Positions 1-5,221 of a stretch of DNA of 7,940 bases are shown in pieces. Below the pieces are notes generated by a model. It saw nothing but the letters and a program-made list of their open reading frames with translations, had not been told where the DNA came from and did no database searches. Within the stretch, counting starts at the first letter, position 1; the number at the start of each line of letters is the position of its first letter. Made by a program: the position numbers and the translations under genes. Origin of the DNA: Brevibacillus_F sp035644815 (lineage in GTDB: Bacteria; Bacillota; Bacilli; Brevibacillales; Brevibacillaceae); the NCBI GenBank assembly GCA_035644815.1, contig DASQNU010000190.1:1-7940 (forward strand), in the 5' to 3' direction.

Positions 1-483
1 CCCCATTGCGGCCCATTCTTCTTTGGCAGGACCATAAATCCCGGGTATCGTTAAACCGGCTTGCCGCATCAAGACCGTCATTTGACCGCGATGGTGAACC
101 TCGTGCATCAGAAGAGCTCTTAATGTAAACCCGTTTTTCCAAGGTTCCCCAAACAGGTCAACCTCCTGCTGTAAAGTTTCATCCGTCCATTGGGTACGGA
201 TCGCCTCCAGCATGGATTGAACGGCTGTCCGGTAGGTTGCGGCGATTTCGGCGGCCGATGCAGGCTGCTCGGAATTTGCATAAGGTGCATCGAACTGCAG
301 CCCTGTGCGGTGAAGCATATCTGGAACCGTGGTCACGATATGCCAGGCCAGTCTTCCGAGCGTCCGGTAACCGGGCAACACCTCCTGTTTTAAAGATGCG
401 TCGGTCAAGAGGTCCAGCAGCTTCTGCGTGCCCTCCGCTTCGTAAGTGTACTCTGCTATAAAACTTTGCAACGATGTGTACAT
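1..483 (-). CDS. DinB-family metal-binding protein (C-terminal end cut by window edge)
   Basis: Translating the minus strand from ATG at 483 stays open to base 1, giving 161 residues. The family is a four-helix bundle that binds a divalent metal through three histidines. Here they are H48 (in RLAWHI) and the HxxxH pair H127/H131 (in MHEVHHRGQ), followed by RQAGLTIPGIYGP. Family members include thiol transferases such as BstA-type enzymes and many uncharacterised proteins, so the reaction cannot be named. It is presumably cytosolic, since I see no signal peptide or membrane segment. Proteins of this type usually run about 150-170 residues, so probably only a few residues are missing. The start is supported by AGGAGG at 492-497, eight bases upstream. 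The gene lies 108 bp downstream of a WYL regulator on the same strand, with an inverted repeat between them, which suggests local control. Despite the family name, nothing here shows DNA-damage induction or a link to polymerase IV. Confidence 0.9.
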   Translation of the reverse strand, partial: MYTSLQSFIAEYTYEAEGTQKLLDLLTDASLKQEVLPGYRTLGRLAWHIVTTVPDMLHRTGLQFDAPYANSEQPASAAEIAATYRTAVQSMLEAIRTQWTDETLQQEVDLFGEPWKNGFTLRALLMHEVHHRGQMTVLMRQAGLTIPGIYGPAKEEWAAMG

Positions 484-516
484 AATGATAGCCTCCTCGT
501 CGTTTTTATCAGGCCT

Positions 517-559
517 GGGATCGCCCGGCAGATTTAGTATGAACGAGGTCCACTGACAA
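517..559 (-). promoter_or_regulatory. Possible promoter of the dinB-like gene
   Basis: On the minus strand TTGTCA (plus 554-559) is followed after 17 bases by TAAATC (531-536), then by the RBS and the ATG at 483. The -35 box matches TTGACA in 5 of 6 positions, but the -10 box matches TATAAT in only 3 of 6. The call therefore rests mainly on the spacing and on the -35 box lying inside the inverted repeat at 553-570, which would suit repression by a bound regulator. Confidence 0.3.
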
Positions 560-570
560 CGTATTGTCAG
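553..570. promoter_or_regulatory. Inverted repeat, candidate operator for the WYL regulator
   Basis: CTGACAA and TTGTCAG form a perfect 7-bp inverted repeat with the 4-base spacer CGTA. No T-run follows on either strand, so it is not a terminator. It lies between the WYL regulator gene and the dinB-like gene, about 70 bp upstream of the latter's start, and overlaps its possible -35 box. A compact dyad of this kind suits a dimeric HTH protein. That the neighbouring regulator binds it is inference. Confidence 0.55.
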
Positions 571-591
571 CAGAGTTTGCCGAATTGAAAA

Positions 592-1527
592 TTACTTGTA
601 CAATTCAACAACCCGCCTAGCTTGGCTGCTGATTTCATCGGCGAGAGACTTCGGCTCCAGCACGCGCAGATCCGACCCGTAGCTAAGCAGCATTCCGTAG
701 AGCCAATTATCTTCCGGAAACTCTGACCTGACCAGCAGCGATCCGTCCTCCTCCACCGTCATTTGCTCCGGACAAAAGAACTCTTCAACCCGCACTCTCA
801 CTCTCGGATGAAAACGAAGTACCATCGTTATGTATGACTTTTTGTCCCGCCACCTCCATCCGGCATCCAGATCTTCCAGACGCTCCTTCCGGGGTGGGAA
901 TACTTCCATATCGATTCGGAGCTTCCGGATGCGGGACAGCTTGAATGTCCGGCAATCCTTTCTTAGCCGGCAGTAGGCATATAAGTACCAGGCGCTTCCT
1001 TTCCAGGCAAGTCCTATCGGCTCAACGGCCCTCTCCCCCGTATCTCCTTCGAGATTGGAGTATGTAAGCCAAACGACGTTCCTGTTCCTGGCTGCCAGCC
1101 GAAGCTCGGCCAGCTTGTCCTTGTCCGCCTCCACCCTCGTCCACGGGTTCAAACCGATCATCAGCTGTTCCCCCGCTTCTTCCATTCGATGCTGCTCGTT
1201 TTTGGCAATCAGCGCGTTGATCTTGGACAGCAGATGATCCATTTGCCCATCCTGCAGGGTTGACTGCATGCCTTTTAGGGCTGTCACTATCGACGTCAGG
1301 TCATCGAGGGTGACGATCTGTCTTTCTATGCGAAATTCGTCCATAATCTCGTAGCCGCCGTCCACCCCCGCAAAAGATGCAATGGGGATACCCGCGGCAT
1401 TGATCGCCTCAATATCCCTGTAAATCGTACGCAGCGAGACCTCAAACCGCTCGGCCAGTTCTTGGGCTCCCACTCTCTTGCGGCTGAGCAGAAGCATGGT
1501 GATACCCAGCAATCGTTGGAGCTTCAA
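592..1527 (-). CDS. YafY-type transcriptional regulator (HTH + WYL domain)
   Basis: The protein has 311 residues and the layout of DeoR/YafY-type regulators. An N-terminal winged helix-turn-helix covers about residues 3-60, with LAERFEVSLRTIYRDIEAI as the helix-turn-helix. A WYL ligand-sensing domain covers about 135-205, with W180-Y181-L182 and FKLSRI at 195-200. A C-terminal WCX-like extension covers about 228-305. In characterised relatives the WYL domain senses a ligand or nucleic acid and alters DNA binding; the ligand here cannot be read from sequence. The start chosen is TTG at 1527, not the ATG at 1587 (20 codons longer) or 1560. GGGAGGT (1536-1542) sits eight bases before the TTG, and the resulting N-terminus MKLQRLLGIT is typical of the family, whereas the longer forms lack a ribosome site. 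It is transcribed toward the dinB-like gene with an apparent operator between them, so a dedicated regulator-target pair is likely. Confidence 0.9.
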   Translation of the reverse strand: MKLQRLLGITMLLLSRKRVGAQELAERFEVSLRTIYRDIEAINAAGIPIASFAGVDGGYEIMDEFRIERQIVTLDDLTSIVTALKGMQSTLQDGQMDHLLSKINALIAKNEQHRMEEAGEQLMIGLNPWTRVEADKDKLAELRLAARNRNVVWLTYSNLEGDTGERAVEPIGLAWKGSAWYLYAYCRLRKDCRTFKLSRIRKLRIDMEVFPPRKERLEDLDAGWRWRDKKSYITMVLRFHPRVRVRVEEFFCPEQMTVEEDGSLLVRSEFPEDNWLYGMLLSYGSDLRVLEPKSLADEISSQARRVVELYK

Positions 1528-1535
1528 TGATAGAG

Positions 1536-1542
1536 ACCTCCC
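1536..1542 (-). promoter_or_regulatory. Ribosome binding site that fixes the TTG start of the WYL regulator
   Basis: On the minus strand GGGAGGT is followed by eight bases and then TTG at 1527-1525. It is the only good Shine-Dalgarno sequence near this N-terminus. It lies inside the longer reading frame, so translation from the upstream ATG codons at 1560 or 1587 is unlikely. Confidence 0.75.
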
Positions 1543-1637
1543 TGGATAAGTCTTATACATTATTTTACCAATCGCATCCTGCTGCATAAAGATTTCTTTC
1601 TGCTTATCGAAGCTTCGGCCGAGTACATGAACAACAC

Positions 1638-1725
1638 AAAAAAGCCTCCCATATCGCGCGTGGTTTGCTAACGCAGGAGAGGACTTGTATCGTTGCTACC
1701 TCCGAATACTCTTGTTGTGTTAGCA
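1638..1725 (-). ncRNA. Candidate structured leader or small RNA ending in a terminator-like hairpin
   Basis: Read on the minus strand, CCTCTCC (1682-1676) can pair with GGGAGG (1650-1645) with single-base bulges. An inner GCGT/ACGC stem (1674-1671 with 1661-1658) lies inside, and six T residues (1643-1638) follow, so it resembles an intrinsic terminator. The same segment can fold differently: TGCTAAC (1725-1719) matches GTTAGCA (1672-1666) over seven bases, and GAGG (1702-1699) matches CCTC (1682-1679). The two folds share bases and exclude each other, as in an attenuator. The WYL regulator start is about 110 bases further downstream. I do not recognise a known riboswitch class. A possible promoter, TTTGCA-17-TGTGAT (1753-1725), is weak and would start transcription after the outer stem's first arm. 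The RNA is therefore a hypothesis. Confidence 0.3.
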
Positions 1726-1750
1726 TCACATAGAAAACATCCACGTATGC

Positions 1751-1780
1751 AAAACAAAAAAACGGCATCTCTGCCGTTTT
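1751..1780 (-). terminator. Intrinsic terminator of the tRNA-Ala gene
   Basis: On the minus strand AAAACGGCA (1780-1772) pairs perfectly over nine bases with TGCCGTTTT (1767-1759) around the loop GAGA. A T-rich run continues to 1751. It begins 12 bases after the tRNA CCA end. Confidence 0.9.
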
Positions 1781-1792
1781 GAAGGTTGTTTA

Positions 1793-1868
1793 TGGTGGAG
1801 CATAGCGGGATCGAACCGCTGACCTCTACACTGCCAGTGTAGCGCTCTCCCAGCTGAGCTAATGCCCC
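1793..1868 (-). tRNA. tRNA-Ala, anticodon GGC
   Basis: The 76-base minus-strand sequence folds as a full cloverleaf. It has a 7-bp acceptor stem (GGGGCAT with ATGCTCC), D arm GCTC-AGCTGGGA-GAGC, anticodon arm CTACA-CTGGCAG-TGTAG, a 5-base variable region, T arm AGCGG-TTCGATC-CCGCT, discriminator A and an encoded CCA. The anticodon GGC (1835-1833) reads the Ala codon GCC and, by wobble, GCU. The G3:U70 pair, the main alanine identity element for AlaRS, is present. It stands alone rather than in a tRNA cluster and has its own terminator. I found no convincing -35/-10 pair upstream: TATGAT at 1839-1834 in plus coordinates is inside the gene, and the upstream candidates at about 1885-1892 are poor. 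No attachment-site repeat of its 3' end occurs elsewhere in the window. Confidence 0.97.
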
Positions 1869-2059
1869 ATATTTGTTAAGAAAGTATCATATCGACAAAA
1901 ATGATCTTACCATATCCAATATCACTCATGCAAGAGTGTTTTTTCTTCCAAGAAACCCTTCGCCCTCTCCAAACGTATAACCTAGTAGCAAGTTCTGTTA
2001 GAATGATAGCAGAAACTCAAAAACAGATCACAACCACACACGGAGGTTAGGGAGACTGG
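1869..2059. other. Intergenic region between tRNA-Ala and the ydcF-like gene
   Basis: This divergent spacer carries the 5' flank of the tRNA gene on the minus strand and the promoter region of the ydcF-like gene on the plus strand. CACTC/GAGTG (1924-1939) with six T residues is a weak 5-bp hairpin with nothing obvious to terminate. I see no protein gene or further RNA gene in it. Together with the tRNA and the leader-like structure, it fills the 532-base stretch without an accepted protein gene between 1527 and 2060. Confidence 0.6.
1996..2004 (+). promoter_or_regulatory. Possible extended -10 promoter of the ydcF-like gene
   Basis: TGTTAGAAT is an extended -10 element (TG, one base, then TAGAAT with 5 of 6 matches to TATAAT). 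It lies 55 bases before the ATG at 2060. No -35 box is recognisable at the usual distance, which an extended -10 can tolerate. Confidence 0.4.
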
Positions 2060-2653
2060 ATGGGACGACTGATAAAATTATTCGCGCTTCTGCTTCTGAT
2101 CGGCGCTTTTTGGTCAGGATATGTTCTCTATAAAATCGATGCCGTGGAACGAACGGCAAAACCGAAAAAAGCCGATGTGGCGATCGTGCTGGGCGCTGCC
2201 GTCTGGGACAAGCAGCCGAGTCCTGGGCTGCGCGAACGTCTCGATCTGGCTTTAGACCTGTATCGCAATGAGTACGTCCCCTTCCTACTGGTCAGCGGTG
2301 GACTCGGGGAAGGAAAACAGGTAGAAGAAGCGACGGTGATGAAAAACTATCTGATGGAAAATGGGGTGCCGGAAGACAGCATCATCGTAGAGGACAAAGC
2401 TACAAGCACCTACGAAAATCTGGCGAACAGCAAGCAGCTGATGGCAGACTACAGCTTCGAGACAGCACTGATCGTCAGCCACAGCTATCATCTCGCCCGT
2501 GCGATGGATATCGCCAAAGAGCTGGAGATTGCCGCACAGCCGGTGGGCACACCGACCAAAGCGCTGTTTACCCCTTACCACAAGGCCCGTGAAATCCTGG
2601 CCTTCACCAAATGGAAGCTTTCCGCCTATATCCCGATGGAAAAACCGGAGTAA
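2060..2653 (+). CDS. YdcF/SanA-type membrane-anchored protein (DUF218)
   Basis: The 197-residue protein has one N-terminal hydrophobic segment (about residues 4-24) after a short positive start (MGRLIK), then a DUF218 domain (about 38-180). This predicts an N-in anchor with the domain outside the membrane. Family signatures are VLGAAVW (43-49), SGG (79-81), EDKATSTYEN (111-120) and VSHSYHLARA (139-148). Relatives include E. coli SanA, linked to envelope permeability, and YdcF, reported to bind S-adenosylmethionine. The biochemical role of most members is unknown, so none is assigned. Two ribosome sites precede the ATG: GGGAG (2050-2054) at 5 bases and GGAGGT (2042-2047) at 12. Its 3' end converges on dnaI with only seven bases between the stop codons, and both ends lie in one hairpin. 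It is apparently a single-gene transcript. Confidence 0.88.
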   Translation: MGRLIKLFALLLLIGAFWSGYVLYKIDAVERTAKPKKADVAIVLGAAVWDKQPSPGLRERLDLALDLYRNEYVPFLLVSGGLGEGKQVEEATVMKNYLMENGVPEDSIIVEDKATSTYENLANSKQLMADYSFETALIVSHSYHLARAMDIAKELEIAAQPVGTPTKALFTPYHKAREILAFTKWKLSAYIPMEKPE

Positions 2654-2683
2654 TGCAAGGCTAACCCTGCATTCTCCGGTTTT
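2641..2683. terminator. Bidirectional terminator hairpin shared by the ydcF-like gene and dnaI
   Basis: AAAACCGGAG (2641-2650) pairs perfectly with CTCCGGTTTT (2674-2683). Inside it, AATGCAAGG (2652-2660) pairs with CCCTGCATT (2665-2673) with one mismatch, leaving a short CTAA loop. On the minus strand the stem is followed by five T residues (2644-2640 read in reverse). On the plus strand it is followed by TTTT and a T-rich tail. The stem includes the last codons and stops of both convergent genes. Confidence 0.8.
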
Positions 2684-3599
2684 CACTTTCAATGAGAAAC
2701 AGATCGACATAATGGCGGATTCGCTCCAAGATCCGTCTGGCTTTGGTAACCTCGATCCGATTGCCGTTGCTGATCGAGAGATGGTCCTCCAGCTCTTCCA
2801 GCGAATAATTGGAGGTGTACAGGGTAGGCAAATGATTGTTCACCCGGTGATGCAGGATCACGCCCAATATTTCATCGCGAATCCACGGTGTAAGGCTTTC
2901 TGCTCCGATGTCATCCAGGATCAGCACTGGAATGTCCTTGAGCAACTCCAGCTTGTTCGCATACGAATTGTCCTGAATGGATTCTTTAATTTCTCGGACA
3001 AAATCCGGTACATAGACCATCAGGGAAGCTACACCACGTGAAGAAAGCTCGCGGGCAACAGCACCCATCAGGTAGCTCTTGCCGACACCAAAAGGTCCAT
3101 GCAGGTAGATGCCTTTGGCTTTTCTGGTCGTGGCCATCTCTTCGCAAAATTGGATGGCGCGAGCGACTGCAGCGCGATTGGACATGTCCACTTCCAACGA
3201 TTCGAAGCTCGCAGCCAGCGTCTCCTCCGATACATAATAGCTGCGCATCAGCCGCTGTGTCCGTTGTTGTTCCTCAAAGGCTACCTGTTTGTCGCATGGC
3301 GCCATCGCGCTCACGATCAACCCGTTATTCACGTCCAACTGATTAAAATGACCTTTTACCAGGTTCGGACAATTCTCCAGACCCGGACAATTGTCGCAGT
3401 AGTATTGCTCCTTCACCGCTGCATAGACCATCGATAGGGCTTTCAGGTAGTCGTCCCTGGTCAACTCGGGATGCTTCTGCTGAAAGACCTGCAAGAAACG
3501 AGACGAGCGGAGCATTTTATCCAGCTGTTGATCGGGAGTGAGCAGCGTACGCGGGGCACGCTTCGCCAACTCCTCCATAAATAGTTCGATGGATTCCAT
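2661..3599 (-). CDS. dnaI: Primosomal helicase loader DnaI
   Basis: DnaI is the Bacillus-type AAA+ ATPase that loads the replicative helicase (DnaC in Bacillus naming) onto DNA, working with DnaB and DnaD. The 312-residue protein matches the usual length of about 310. An N-terminal helicase-binding domain carries a zinc site: C68 and C71 in CDNC, H84 and C102 match the ligands known in B. subtilis, and C77 is an extra cysteine. The C-terminal AAA+ domain shows Walker A GPFGVGKS (168-175), Walker B VLILDD (225-230) followed by IGAE, a sensor-1-like TSN (262-264) and a candidate arginine finger near R290-R293. The ATG at 3599 directly follows the TAG of dnaB, and AAAAAGGGGG (3619-3610) lies ten bases upstream as RBS, within the end of dnaB. 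The two are surely co-transcribed and probably translationally coupled. Transcription ends at the shared hairpin. Confidence 0.97.
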   Translation of the reverse strand: MESIELFMEELAKRAPRTLLTPDQQLDKMLRSSRFLQVFQQKHPELTRDDYLKALSMVYAAVKEQYYCDNCPGLENCPNLVKGHFNQLDVNNGLIVSAMAPCDKQVAFEEQQRTQRLMRSYYVSEETLAASFESLEVDMSNRAAVARAIQFCEEMATTRKAKGIYLHGPFGVGKSYLMGAVARELSSRGVASLMVYVPDFVREIKESIQDNSYANKLELLKDIPVLILDDIGAESLTPWIRDEILGVILHHRVNNHLPTLYTSNYSLEELEDHLSISNGNRIEVTKARRILERIRHYVDLFLIESENRRMQG

Positions 3600-5066
3600 C
3601 TATGATTTTCCCCCTTTTTGCCCGTTGCGCATCGATTCCAGCAAAGCTTTCAATTCCGGATCATCCATCACGGTTTGTTTTTTCGCCTCTCCCGTATCGG
3701 CAGCAGGCTTTTCTTTTTCCCGCTCCAGCTGTCGCTGTACGGACTCAGGCAGCTTGTCCTGCATGACATTTCGCCCGTTTTTGCGTGGGTACGCGGATTC
3801 TCCGGTCTTTTTCGTTTTGCTTGCTTTTTCCACGATCTGATTGCGTGCCTCGGCCCGCTCCAGTATCTGCTTGATCGCTTCCTCGACTGTTGTGATCTGC
3901 TTGGCCTTCCACGTATCGCGAATCGTCTCCAGGTAGGACTTCGGCAGCTCCATCTGCTGGGTGTGCAGCGTGTGCAGCAGCAAGGCATTTACCACTTCAG
4001 CCGACATGGAGTCAGCAAAGATCAAGCTTTCCGCCCGGTCTACAAAAGGCTTGCTTAGCTTACCGCCCACGACTTGCTCTAGCAAGACAAGCGGCGACAT
4101 TCCCCGGCAGACACGTCGAAACATCTCACTGCCTACTTCCGGCAGCTTTCCGGGAGCGAGCTCTTCCCCTGCAGAAGCAGCGGCGACTTCGCGATTCAGT
4201 AGGCCTTCCACATATTTTTGGATCAGCCGCTTGCGCAATACTTCCCGATCCAGCGAGCCATCGGACTTATACATCGTCCAATCCGACAGCTCCCGTCCCA
4301 GACTCCAGCTGTCGATTTGATAAAAATGGATCAGCTTGTAAAAAAATTCGATATTTTCGCCTGTCAGCACCTTTTCTGAACGTGTATTCGTCGGCAAATT
4401 GATACGGAAGGATGCCAGGCTGATCTCATGGCTGGGCTTCGCTTGGTAGCTTGCCAGCATCGGAGCGGGTGGACGCTCTTCTTCCATTTTGGTCAAAAAC
4501 TGTTCGCGCTCGGAACCGACAGGCACTTCCAATTCGGAAGCTTTCAGCGAGTCGAACACTTCATGAAAGTCCTTCGTCACATTCTCTGCGTCCGCGAATT
4601 CCCGCTCCACCTGCGCCCAATGCGTATCCGCATAGCGCTCGCGAAGCTGTTCAAAGCGAAAATTTTCAATCCGGTTTAACAGCATCAAGGACAGCACATA
4701 ATCATTAAAAAACTCTGCTGGTGTCAGCGGAGGTTTCACTACGTATTCGTATAAAGAATCCCCTTGGTTGTTCTCACGTCGATACACATCCAGAAGCCCC
4801 ATCGCCTCCAGACGCTCGCGAGCCGTCAGCAGTCGATCCAGCGGCAAAGCCGTCATAAGCATCAGACCGCGATGCGTATTTTCCGTACAGGCTCCGCTTT
4901 TCTCCTCTACCTCATGAAGCAGCAGCTGATAGAGCGTATGGGATTCGACACCGATGATCGGCAAGTAGAAATGAGTGACAAAACCGAACTCACTGAAGCT
5001 GATCGGCCGAATGAGTCGCACGACGTAACGATCTTTTGGGGTAATCTCATTCCAAAGCAGTCGCAT
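3600..5066 (-). CDS. dnaB: Replication initiation and membrane attachment protein DnaB (Bacillus type)
   Basis: This is the Firmicutes primosomal DnaB, a DnaD/DnaB-family protein unrelated to E. coli DnaB helicase. In B. subtilis it helps DnaI load the helicase at oriC and at restarting forks, and it associates with the membrane. At 488 residues it is slightly longer than the roughly 470 of B. subtilis. The N-terminal winged-helix oligomerisation domain (DDBH1-like) covers about 8-130. A variable middle covers about 180-230. A DnaD/DnaB C-terminal-type domain (DDBH2-like) covers about 315-400 and ends in KSYLETIRDTWKAKQITTVE, a typical form of that domain's last helices. A charged tail follows (about 405-488), rich in Lys, Glu and Arg, with the conserved-looking DDPELKALLES. 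AGGAAGGG lies nine bases before the ATG. It has its own extended -10 promoter and leads a dnaB-dnaI unit; its TAG abuts the dnaI ATG. Confidence 0.95.
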   Translation of the reverse strand: MRLLWNEITPKDRYVVRLIRPISFSEFGFVTHFYLPIIGVESHTLYQLLLHEVEEKSGACTENTHRGLMLMTALPLDRLLTARERLEAMGLLDVYRRENNQGDSLYEYVVKPPLTPAEFFNDYVLSLMLLNRIENFRFEQLRERYADTHWAQVEREFADAENVTKDFHEVFDSLKASELEVPVGSEREQFLTKMEEERPPAPMLASYQAKPSHEISLASFRINLPTNTRSEKVLTGENIEFFYKLIHFYQIDSWSLGRELSDWTMYKSDGSLDREVLRKRLIQKYVEGLLNREVAAASAGEELAPGKLPEVGSEMFRRVCRGMSPLVLLEQVVGGKLSKPFVDRAESLIFADSMSAEVVNALLLHTLHTQQMELPKSYLETIRDTWKAKQITTVEEAIKQILERAEARNQIVEKASKTKKTGESAYPRKNGRNVMQDKLPESVQRQLEREKEKPAADTGEAKKQTVMDDPELKALLESMRNGQKGGKS

Positions 5067-5101
5067 GGGATCTAACCCTTCCTGATGAATCTAGTAGCTC
5101 T

Positions 5102-5110
5102 ATTATAGCA
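5102..5110 (-). promoter_or_regulatory. Extended -10 promoter of dnaB-dnaI
   Basis: The minus strand reads TGCTATAAT, a perfect sigma-A extended -10 element, 36 bases before the dnaB ATG. It implies a start near 5095 and a leader of about 30 bases that includes the RBS. No good -35 box is seen 17-18 bases upstream (TGCTTC), as is common for extended -10 promoters. Confidence 0.75.
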
Positions 5111-5111
5111 C

Positions 5112-5164
5112 GGATTGCACCCCGGAAGCAGGAAAGCAAATGATGGGAGCGTGCAGGATTGCAC
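5112..5164. repeat. Pair of 9-bp direct repeats upstream of dnaB
   Basis: GGATTGCAC occurs at 5112-5120 and again at 5156-5164, 44 bases apart start to start, directly upstream of the dnaB -10 element. The second copy sits in a small inverted repeat, GTGCA-GGAT-TGCAC (5151-5164). These could be binding sites for a regulator of dnaB-dnaI, or chance. They are not DnaA boxes, whose consensus is TTATCCACA. Confidence 0.35.
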
Positions 5165-5212
5165 AAAAATGACCCGCCAGCAATGCAGCTGCTGCTCTTG
5201 CCGGTGGGTCAT
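5165..5212 (-). terminator. Intrinsic terminator after the solute-binding lipoprotein gene
   Basis: A stem of 14-15 pairs with one mismatch and one G-T wobble joins 5198-5212 to 5169-5183 (arms starting TGACCCGCC on the plus strand). Five T residues follow on the minus strand (5169-5165). It starts about 10 bases after the stop codon and separates the nrdR-lipoprotein transcript from dnaB. Confidence 0.88.
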
Positions 5213-5221
5213 CATATGCCA

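Noticed and set aside
190..461. Small plus-strand open frames of 67 and 74 codons
   Set aside because: They lie antisense within the dinB-like coding region, whose histidine motifs and RBS are clear.
1608..1622. Overlapping short palindromes CGAAGCTTCG and TCGGCCGA
   Set aside because: They are short perfect palindromes containing common restriction sites, with no T-run or promoter context to give them a role.
1638..1725. T-box riboswitch, suggested by alternative folds containing a GGAGG...CCTC pairing
   Set aside because: The invariant AGGGTGGNACCGCG-type T-box sequence is absent (here GGAGGTAGCAACG), and there is no room for a specifier stem, because the tRNA gene and its terminator lie immediately upstream.
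1604..1726. 40-codon minus-strand open frame beginning MLTQQEYSEV across the structured leader
   Set aside because: There is no ribosome site before the ATG, it is Cys-rich near its end without a recognisable pattern, and it overlaps the terminator-like hairpin. It looks like a chance frame.
1793..1868. tRNA-Ala as the attachment site of an integrated element
   Set aside because: No integrase gene and no repeat of the tRNA 3' end are found in the window; the flanking genes look chromosomal.
1923..1945. Plus-strand hairpin CACTC/GAGTG followed by six T residues
   Set aside because: The stem is only five base pairs, and no plus-strand gene precedes it in the window, so I do not call it a terminator.
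5112..5164. DnaA boxes or a replication origin near dnaB
   Set aside because: The repeats read GGATTGCAC, not TTATCCACA, and there is no AT-rich unwinding element or dnaA/dnaN gene nearby.
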